A DNA stretch of 64,000 nt, from the NCBI GenBank assembly GCA_935421135.1, contig OW285189.1, forward strand, positions 18,659,798 to 18,723,797. The letters are read 5' to 3'. Position numbers and translations under genes: made by a program. This DNA is from Bugulina stolonifera (Eukaryota; Bryozoa; Gymnolaemata; Cheilostomatida; Bugulidae). Positions 48,672-56,219 of this stretch are shown here, in pieces (position 1 is the stretch's first letter; every line of letters starts with the position of its first letter). Below the pieces are notes generated by a model. It was not told the origin of the DNA and did not search any database. It saw only the letters and a list, made by a program, of their open reading frames with translations.

Positions 48672-49082
48672 ATGGCCCCTCGCATAGTTCCATATTTTCC
48701 TGATGAGTCAGGTGAGATGTATGAAGACTATTATGCAAACCAGGTGGGAGAGGGAATGAGTGTGTACAGGGGAAAACCTATTATGACGGGTAATGGGATC
48801 GGCTCACTCTTTTCTGGACTGGCCCGAGGGGTCCTTCCCATGCTAAAGAATGGTGCCAAAACTATTGGGAAAAAGCTATTGACTACTGGAGCTTCGGTTC
48901 TGGGAGATGTAATCAAGGGAGAGAACTTCAAATCCTCTGCAGCAAAACGTTTTCGTGAAGCTGGTGGGGATCTTCTAGGTGATGTAGAAGATGAATTACG
49001 TGAACCACCTGCCAAACGTGCACGAGTTAGTCAAAAGTCTACAAAGAAAAAGCGTAAAGGAAGAAAAACAGTTTTTGACTAA
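48672..49082 (+). CDS. pVI-like virion protein
   Basis: 136 residues from the ATG at 48672. MTGN-G at residues 38-42 matches the adenain cleavage consensus. It is followed by an amphipathic Gly/Ala/Lys region (IGSLFSGLARGVLPMLKNGA, then TIGKKLL) as in small Polinton proteins compared with adenovirus pVI, which acts on membranes and bridges capsid and core. The C-terminus is strongly basic (KKKRKGRK), consistent with nuclear targeting or DNA contact. It sits between the two capsid genes. Confidence 0.75.
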   Translation: MAPRIVPYFPDESGEMYEDYYANQVGEGMSVYRGKPIMTGNGIGSLFSGLARGVLPMLKNGAKTIGKKLLTTGASVLGDVIKGENFKSSAAKRFREAGGDLLGDVEDELREPPAKRARVSQKSTKKKRKGRKTVFD

Positions 49083-49187
49083 ATGAAAGATAAATATATA
49101 ATCCACACCTAGACTCACCACTCCCCACTCTTAGACAAGCGACTGTAGGAGCAAGTACTAGATGGAACAACTCTCACACTATCGAAC

Positions 49188-50534
49188 ATGTCCGTCACAC
49201 ATCGAGCCATCTCTCTCTCCAAGGTTTCTGAAGACTCTCCAGACACGGTTGACTCCAGTTTTGACTTATTTGCCACTCCGCCAACTCATACTAGCGTGCT
49301 CAGAGGTGAGTGGGTACCTTTGGCTCCTGTTACGGACTCCCCTGATGGCACTATTGAATTTAACATCCCGCCCGCAGACGAACTCTACACAGATCTATCA
49401 AGGTCTTACTTACACACCACAGTAAAGGTGAGCAAGGCTGATGGAAGCGTACTACCTGCGGAAGAACAACTAAAGGTTGTTCCAGGGGACAATTTTATGC
49501 ACAGTCTCTTTTCTTCTGCCACTGTTCAACTGGCCGGGCAAGATGTTGAGTATGAACCAAACTATGGACATAGAGCTTATGTCGAGAATCTCCTAAACTA
49601 TGGTAAAGATGCTAAGAGCACATATATGAAAGTTGGGAGTGGGTGGATGGAGGATGAAGGAACTGGAGAAGACTATGATGGTATACCTCCCGAAGTGGTT
49701 GAAAAAAGAAAGAAACTTATAGCCACAAGTAAAGAGATGAGCTTCTATGGGAGACCTAGGTTGAGTATGTTTTCTCAAGGAAGACTTATTCCACCAGGAG
49801 TTCGCTCTCGCCTTACTCTACAACGTGCTATTCCACAAATGGCCCTCTTAGCAGAAACAGACAACCCTGCAGGAGGGGCGAAGATTTCTATAACTAAGAC
49901 AGAATTGTGGATTCGACGTGTACAAGCCAATCCGGCCTTACAAAAAGCACAAATGGATGTTTGGGTTGTGCAACAAGAGTCTATAAAACTACCAATTGAC
50001 CGAATAAAAACTCATTTCCATGTCATCCCTGCTGGACACCAGTCAGTGAGAGTAAACTTTGATCAAGCGGGACAGAAGCCAAACAGAGTCTTTGTCGGAC
50101 TAGTCAACCATACTGCAAAGAGTGGAACGTATAAGCAAAATCCCTTCAAATTTGGACATAACAATCTAAGTTCATTAGAATTACTAATTGATGGAACACC
50201 GGTGACCCGAAGATATGGACCAAATTTTGCAAGTGGAAAGTTTGCTCGTGAATTCATGAATTTGTTCACTGTCACAAATACATCCGATGCTGACACAGGG
50301 AATGAGATCTCCCCTAGCAAATACAAGTCCTGCGCTGCTCTCTACGCCTTTGACATTTCAGGAGATTTGTGTGATGACAACTTTCACTTGTTATCAAATG
50401 GGAGTCTATCTATTAATCTAGCATTTGCTAATCAAACTCAAAATACACTTGGACTGTTTGTATACGAAGAAAAAGATGACATTATCTACTTGAATGCAAA
50501 TCACGAAGTATCTATGGTAGCCGGGATGATGTAA
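49188..50534 (+). CDS. Major capsid protein (double jelly-roll)
   Basis: 448 residues. Recognised by the Polinton major-capsid blocks SFDLFATPPTHTSV near residue 25, YTDLSRSYL, FMHSLFSSATVQLAG and YGHRAYVENLLNYGKDAKST, and a C-terminal jelly-roll half with PNRVFVGLVNH. Proteins of this family form hexon-like trimers of icosahedral capsids. An ATATATAAT box (49095) and CTCACCACTCCCCACTC (49112) precede it, with a second CTCTCAC just before the ATG. Length and motifs suggest it is intact. Confidence 0.93.
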   Translation: MSVTHRAISLSKVSEDSPDTVDSSFDLFATPPTHTSVLRGEWVPLAPVTDSPDGTIEFNIPPADELYTDLSRSYLHTTVKVSKADGSVLPAEEQLKVVPGDNFMHSLFSSATVQLAGQDVEYEPNYGHRAYVENLLNYGKDAKSTYMKVGSGWMEDEGTGEDYDGIPPEVVEKRKKLIATSKEMSFYGRPRLSMFSQGRLIPPGVRSRLTLQRAIPQMALLAETDNPAGGAKISITKTELWIRRVQANPALQKAQMDVWVVQQESIKLPIDRIKTHFHVIPAGHQSVRVNFDQAGQKPNRVFVGLVNHTAKSGTYKQNPFKFGHNNLSSLELLIDGTPVTRRYGPNFASGKFAREFMNLFTVTNTSDADTGNEISPSKYKSCAALYAFDISGDLCDDNFHLLSNGSLSINLAFANQTQNTLGLFVYEEKDDIIYLNANHEVSMVAGMM

Positions 50535-50541
50535 AAAAAAA

Positions 50542-51069
50542 ATGGATACATTCTCAATCTCGAATATTCTATCTGATGATAAACTCTCATCAACCTCCTT
50601 TAGAGGGGTTATGCCAAGGGATCACTTCTTAGACTCCTTCTCCCCATCTGGATCTTTTGTTTTCAACACTCAAACAAGTGAGAAAAGTGGCGAGCATTGG
50701 ATCTCTGTTTTTTCGAATGGAAAAGAAATAGAGTATTTCGACTCCTATGGTCTCCCCCCTTCTATTTATCCTGATGTGGGTAAGATGTTACAACAATGGG
50801 GAATACCAATAGTATGGAATGGAGAGTGTCTACAAGAAGAGAGTACTAACGTGTGTGGAGACTACTGCATCTTGTTCTGTCTCCTTCGAGCTCGAGGGTG
50901 GAGTATGGAGGGAATAATTACACGGCTAAGCAGAGTAGAAGGAAGAGTTCGAGATCATTCTATAAGAGCTCTATTTCAACGTTTATACTATAATAAAAGA
51001 AATAATACTTTCCCACTCACAACGCATGTAAACAATATTATGCTTTTTTCACCTTTTCACTTTGACTAG
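50542..51069 (+). CDS. Adenain-type maturation protease
   Basis: 175 residues, a C5/Ulp-fold cysteine protease like that of adenoviruses and Polintons. The catalytic set is visible in order: H52 (GEHW), D67 (YFDSYG), Q98 (ECLQEE) and C105 (NVCGDYC). It begins seven bases after the capsid stop, across an A run. Likely substrates are the neighbouring virion proteins carrying (M/I/L)XGX-G sites. All catalytic residues are present. Confidence 0.92.
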   Translation: MDTFSISNILSDDKLSSTSFRGVMPRDHFLDSFSPSGSFVFNTQTSEKSGEHWISVFSNGKEIEYFDSYGLPPSIYPDVGKMLQQWGIPIVWNGECLQEESTNVCGDYCILFCLLRARGWSMEGIITRLSRVEGRVRDHSIRALFQRLYYNKRNNTFPLTTHVNNIMLFSPFHFD

Positions 51070-51226
51070 AGAGAAATACTTCACCTTACTTATAATTCGT
51101 TTTTATACTACTATAACTAAAAAAAAGAGACCAATAGTTTTTATCTTACCTGCATTCTTTTTTTTTTCTTTGCTTTTTAGATTTCTGCTTGATTCTTGAT
51201 TCTTTTATTTTTTCTCTATTTATCTT
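51070..51226 (+). other. Polinton 3' region after the protease
   Basis: AT-rich, with T runs around 51160-51215; no frame worth calling. It probably holds 3' UTR of the rightward genes. AATAAA signals occur just downstream, at 51230 and 51354. Confidence 0.5.
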
Positions 51227-51474
51227 CGTAATAAAACAATACTACTGAAGAAAGCTGCATCTTTTCTATCTTGGAATAATACTCATCCATGGGTTGTTGT
51301 GGTCTCGCCCCTATCCGAGGCCCGCTCCGGGGAGGACGGAGAGTCCACCTCGTAATAAAACAATACTACTGAAGAAAGCTGCATCTTTTCTATCTTGGAA
51401 TAATACTCATCCATGGGTTGTTGTGGTCTCGCCCCTATCCGAGGCCCGCTCCGGGGAGGACGGAGAGTCCACCA
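51227..51474. repeat. 124-bp tandem duplication
   Basis: Two head-to-tail copies, 51227-51350 and 51351-51474, essentially identical. Each carries a rightward AATAAA and the end of the leftward gene's coding strand. Confidence 0.92.
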
Positions 51475-51667
51475 TGTTAGAAAGATCCTTTCGGGCAGGA
51501 CTCCCCACTCCTATTATTTTCCCCTTCTTCCGTGCCTCTTTTAACGCATCCACCTCTTCTTTCCTCTTCTGACTGCACTCTTCTTCCTCAATAATTCCAT
51601 CCATTTGTGAGTCCGTTAAGCCCGCAAATAACTCTTCTTGGTTTTGTACTATGTTGTCAGTATCCAT
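51407..51667 (-). CDS. Leftward small acidic protein, unknown
   Basis: 86 residues, the only leftward gene of the element. Acidic N-terminal half (MDTDNIVQNQEELFAG, then IIEEEEC) and a Lys/Glu-rich helix. The last about 22 residues are encoded by the duplicated 124-bp block, so the C-terminus may be recent. A minus-strand TATAAAG (plus 51750-51756) lies about 80 bp upstream, with a CAGTCTCAG start-like motif in between. Convergent to the capsid genes, it may be an early or regulatory gene; this is inference. Confidence 0.55.
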   Translation of the reverse strand: MDTDNIVQNQEELFAGLTDSQMDGIIEEEECSQKRKEEVDALKEARKKGKIIGVGSPARKDLSNMVDSPSSPERASDRGETTTTHG

Positions 51668-51749
51668 TGATAATGTACTATTGTAGTAGTGTAGCTGTAC
51701 AGTAGTGATGTGGTGAACTTTGAATGCTGAGACTGTGATCCCACTCTCC

Positions 51750-51756
51750 CTTTATA
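51750..51756 (-). promoter_or_regulatory. TATA box of the leftward Polinton gene
   Basis: TATAAAG on the minus strand. An initiator-like CTCA follows about 20 bp downstream, the same arrangement as for the rightward genes. Confidence 0.5.
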
Positions 51757-51805
51757 CAACTGCTCATTTCTTGACTCCTCCCTTTTTTTTATCCAATCCC
51801 AATGT

Positions 51806-52556
51806 GACCCGATGTGAATCCGAAGCCTTCCGATGTGAATCCGAAGCCTCCCGATGCATCCCGATGTGAATCCGAAGCCTTCCGATGCATCCCGATGTGA
51901 TTCCGAAGCTTCCCGATGCATCCCGATGCATCCCGATGTGAATTCGAAGCTTCCCGATGCATCCCGATGTGATTCCGAAGCTTCCCGATGCATCCCGATG
52001 TGATTCCGAAGCTTCCCGATGCATCCCGATGTGAATCCGAAGCTTCCCGATGCATCCCGATGTGATTCCGAAGCTTCCCGATGCATCCCGATGTGATTCC
52101 GAAGCTTCCCGATGCATCCCGATGTGATTCCGAAGCTTCCCGATGCATCCCGATGTGATTCCGAAGCTTCCCGATGCATCCCGATGCATCCCGATGTGAA
52201 TTGACACATCGGGATGCATCGGGAAGCTTCGGAATCACATCGGGATGCATCGGGATGCATCGGGAAGCTTCGGAATCACATCGGGATGCATCGGGAAGCT
52301 TCGGATTCACATCGGGATGCATCGGGAAGCTTCGGAATCACATCGGGATGCATCGGGAAGCTTCGGAATCACATCGGGATGCATCGGGAGGCTTCGGATT
52401 CACATCGGGGTGCATCGGGAGGCTTCGGATTCACATCGGGGTGCATCGGGAGGCTTCGGATTCACATCGGGGTGCATCGGGAGGCTTCGGATTCACATCG
52501 GGGTGCATCGGGAGGCTTCGGATTCACATCGGGAGGCTTCGGATTCACATCGGGGT
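51806..52556. repeat. Inverted array of 31-bp repeats (about 750 bp palindrome)
   Basis: About 12 units of a 31-bp repeat on the left and about 11 in inverse orientation on the right, meeting at a 6-base AATTGA loop (52199-52204). Units near the centre contain AAGCTTCGGAATC; outer units on both arms carry AGGCTTCGGATTC variants. All frames are open by composition; not coding. Confidence 0.93.
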
Positions 52557-52591
52557 GGGGAAATGGTTAGACTCCGCCCACTGAATACTAC

Positions 52592-52852
52592 TATTTAAGG
52601 TATAAGTTTCTCACTCTAGCAGTATGAACAATCAGCCTCTAGTCAACAGAGTGAGAGTAAACAGAGACAGCTACCTACTAGTCAGTGCCTGATCAGAGAT
52701 GTCAACAAGTAGAACATAAGGTTAGTGTTAAATGGAGTAATTGGCAGCAATTGTGAAGTGTTTATTGTATAAAATGCTATCAAGCTAAAAAATAACTCAC
52801 ACCCTACTACTATATATTTTTATAGGGAGGCTAAACAATTTAATATATTACA
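52592..52852 (+). promoter_or_regulatory. Promoter-like start and possible intron before the right TIR
   Basis: TATTTAAGG (52592) and CTCACTCT (52610) precede an ATG at 52624 that opens only 22 codons (MNNQPLVNRV..). ATAAG/GTTAGT near 52715 and TTTTTATAG near 52826 look like a donor and an acceptor for a roughly 110-bp intron. A short rightward transcript running into the right TIR is possible but unproven. No other gene is seen here. Confidence 0.35.
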
Positions 52853-53171
52853 TTATAGTCCCACCCCAGTGGAACTCGGAATGGGCGGCGGGCCGCTGCC
52901 TAGTCGCTTGGCCCGGTGGATACGGGGCACCGGCGTCGCCTCCACGTGTACGGTCGGCGCCGCACGCAACGTGGGCGGACGCGGCTTGACCGCCTCAAAC
53001 GATTGGTCGTTCGGGTGAGTGGGGGTTGCGGGGGGGAGGGTGGGCGGCGGTGGAGGAGGGGTGGCGGTGATGACGGTGATGGCGGCGGCGGCGGCGGCGG
53101 TGGTGGTGGTGGTGGTGGCGGCGGCGGCGGCGGTGGCGGTGGTGGTGGTGGCGGCGGTGGTGGTGGTGGCG

Positions 53172-53202
<31 letters not shown>

Positions 53203-53573
53203 TGGTGAGGGCGGTGGTGGTGGCGGCGGCGGCGGCGGTGGTGAGGGCGGCGGTGGCGGCGGTGGCGACGGCGGTGGCGCGGACGGGACGAGGGCGGTGG
53301 CGGGGAGGAGGGAGGAGTGGGAGGTGGGGGAGGGGGAGGGGAGGAGGGTGGGAAGGAGGAAGGGAAGGGGTCGTGGCCGGGTTCGGGGTCAAGTGTGCAA
53401 ATGTTTTTTCGACCAATCAGAAGGGGGGATTTTGGGGTGACCTTGGCAAGGTCGTGTGCAAAATTTTTGTGCTCTTCTGTGATTGGTTGAAATCGGAAAT
53501 ACCGGCTTGTGATTGGTTGAAAACAGGGGTCAATGAGTGCGTGTCTGTCTAGAAGTGCACTGACTATACTACT
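52853..53573. repeat. Polinton right terminal inverted repeat
   Basis: 721 bp, reverse complement of the left repeat with at least two substitutions, both in the GC-rich triplet tract. Confidence 0.95.
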
Positions 53574-53579
53574 ACTAAA
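53574..53579. repeat. Polinton target-site duplication, right
   Basis: ACTAAA, the second copy of the 6-bp duplication. Six bases is the size made by Polinton integrases. Confidence 0.92.
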
Positions 53580-55285
53580 TAATATAATTGTTTTTTTGTT
53601 GGTATTTAAGTTGCCCAGACTGCTAAAAATTGGCAATTCATTATTGACCAATGACTAGTCTATCCCAATCGATATATGTACAGTGTACATTCTGATACTG
53701 CTATAATAATAATGTGTCTCTACTATTTCTAATTAAAGAAAGTAGGTTCAAAGCTTGGAGTTACTTTATCGTGCTATGAGCCCTGTTGTACTATATTATA
53801 TATCACAATAATTTGCCAAAATATTAAGACTCTGGTTGCTTCTCAACCCAGTGTAACCTATTTTTAAAATCGCAGTTAATAAAAATATTGATAAAGATAC
53901 TAATTCATCTGTCATCATCTACTTGTGGTAAAATGGGGAATAGACCATCTGTTACAATCCAATATTCTAAGTCTATTCATGAAATCAACACTGGTCATAG
54001 ACTTCAGTTGAAATATTTTCAATTACCACATTTTATTGCAAATTCTCTCATTTTATTGTATAAATTTGTCATACACATACATGTATAATTACTACTATAA
54101 TGTGGCATACATATACATAACATGTATCTCAGTATAAACTATAATTAATTACTGCAGGCTATCAAATATAAGTTAGCCTGTACCATAAGGCGCACTTCCT
54201 AATTATGTCAAACTAAGCCACTGTCCAAGATGTTTATTGTAGGCAGGGGTATGAGATGTCAAGAATTATCTCATTATGCTGGGAATTTCCACTCTCGATA
54301 GATAACAATATCATCTACTAAATGTAGCATATTACCCTCATTTACTATAATCTACCTACTTTAGATAACAATGTATGTAAGCATCATTGCTTTAGTTTCT
54401 CAACATCTTACCAGATGTGTATATTGTATAAAACTAATAGTACACGCAATTAAAATACTATTATAACTGTGATCTGTTTCCAAGCTTATATTATTTTAAA
54501 ATATTACTTGCTCCACACCATCAACCAGGAGCACTGTGTTAAAGTTATTCCCATTCTAAAAGTACATAATTGGATCAGTACATGTACAAATGTTACGATG
54601 CCTTTTGCAATCAACTTTAACTCAATTTAAAATTATTCGTTTTCAGAACCATACCTATTATCGGCCTATTCAATTATCAGTGGTTGATTTTGTACTTACA
54701 GTATTTTATAGTAACCCTATTAGCATATTAGCTCATTAAAATCTCAGTTCTTGCAAACAAAACCGAACAACACTCAGTACTGGCTGCAGTTTTGGAACAA
54801 ATACAGCTTGTTTACCATGTTACTGGAGGAAATAAAAAATAAAATCTATGCCAGTAGTTGTTTCTGGCTACAAGAAGTACTTGATAGCACGTCCTGTATC
54901 TGATAAAATTATCATAGATATGCGACAAATTTCAACATTGCTATCACTTTAAGAATTTAGATTTGATGTTACAAGGAAATGACAGCACAAAAACAAATTT
55001 CTGCACAATAAACAACTCATAGACAGTTATTAATAGTATTTGAAACGTGACAACTTTTTAGATTTATACAACATAATATAGCTATAATATTAGTAGTCTA
55101 ACTCTACATCATATGTAGTAATAGGCTGATGCAATAATTATTAGCACATCAATATAAACTATCACGTCGGTGTCATGTTGAGATATTGGGTATAACTCAT
55201 GTTCCCCATGGTATAAAAATAGCCCGCATATATTTTTTAAATAATATTTTGGTCTACTGCCAGATTATGATGCGCAGACTCGCAG

Positions 55286-55293
55286 TATAAAAG
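55286..55293 (+). promoter_or_regulatory. TATA box of gene A4
   Basis: TATAAAAGGCAGCTG. Exon 1 ends at 55383, before GTAAGT. Confidence 0.75.
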
Positions 55294-55967
55294 GCAGCTG
55301 AAAACTCAACGCAAAGCACAAAGCAGTAGATGCTACACACACACAGATCTCTTACAAAGTTGTCTAAAGATTTCAACACTAAAGTAAGTCATATTGTACA
55401 TGTACTTTAACAAACTACCTCTAATATTCATCTTGATATGGTTTTGGCTATTTTTCACATTAAAATTGTAAAACATATGGTGGTAATGAGTCTACTATTA
55501 GAGACATTTATAGTGACTAACTACAAATAATATATTCTGAAGAAAATTTTTATTATAGCTATCCACTGTAAAATTTAGTTGTCAAATCTGGTTGAGACTT
55601 GATAATTTGAAGAGAAAATGAATGTTATTGGATGTTTATTGGCGAAATTGAAATAATCACATTTCAAAATTTGGAAGTTATGGTAGGCCTTATGTAACTC
55701 AGGATGTGAAAGTGCAACATGTGACACCCTATTAATTAAAATAATAGTGTTATTCAACTGGTCAATATTCTTCTATTATAACTATGATGAAAAATATAAT
55801 TATTATTGAGCATCATAAATAGTATACAGTCATGTAGTTATTGTCAAACTGTTATACAAATCGTAATAGCATCCAAATTTAGTGTCATCACCATGTTGAG
55901 CCATTACAAACTCCAGCATTAAATAATTCTTCCATATTCAACATTTATTACTTTTAGACATTCAACC

Positions 55968-56219
55968 ATGCAGTTTCTCTCTCTTACCCTTCTTCTGTGC
56001 ATTGCACTGGTCGCTGTGTCAGGCTACAGCGTCTTCAAGGACAGTGCTTCCTCAGACAAAAGTCATAAAAGAGTTTACAGAAGTGCATCAACAGACAGTG
56101 GTTCCGCAGGCAAGCTTCATAGAAGAGTGTATAGAAGTGCATCTAAAGACAGCGGTTCCTCAGGCAAACTTCATAGAAGAGTGTATAGAAGTGCATCAAC
56201 AAACAGCGGTTCCTATTAA
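55968..56219 (+). CDS. A4: secreted multi-copy peptide precursor with dibasic sites
   Basis: 83 residues: signal peptide MQFLSLTLLLCIALVAVSG, acidic/Ser spacer, then three similar segments each starting VYRSAS and preceded by HKR or HRR (KSHKR, KLHRR, KLHRR). This is the layout of a precursor cut at dibasic sites into repeated peptides of about 16 residues; the last copy ends SGSY. Intron 55384-55957. Unlike A1-A3, it lacks the poly-Ser tail. The neuropeptide-like reading is an inference from sequence layout; a repetitive structural peptide is the alternative. Confidence 0.72.
   Translation: MQFLSLTLLLCIALVAVSGYSVFKDSASSDKSHKRVYRSASTDSGSAGKLHRRVYRSASKDSGSSGKLHRRVYRSASTNSGSY

Larger units (their letters stand above)
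42802..53573 (+). mobile_element. Polinton/Maverick-like provirus without a polymerase gene (10,772 bp)
   Basis: Bounded by 721-bp inverted repeats starting AGTAGTATAGTCAG and by 6-bp ACTAAA duplications. It encodes the Polinton capsid and packaging set (ATPase, penton-like and major capsid proteins, adenain protease), a chromodomain integrase and several small proteins, all rightward except one leftward gene near the right end. Autonomous Polintons are usually 15-20 kb and carry a protein-primed DNA polymerase B; none is encoded here. All ten rightward frames are open, and I saw only two differences between the terminal repeats, so the insertion looks recent. Confidence 0.93.

Noticed and set aside
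51649..52598. Six long frames of repeated HREASESHRDASGSFG-type protein
   Set aside because: The 31-bp repeat has no stops on either strand and rotates through all frames; a minisatellite, not genes.
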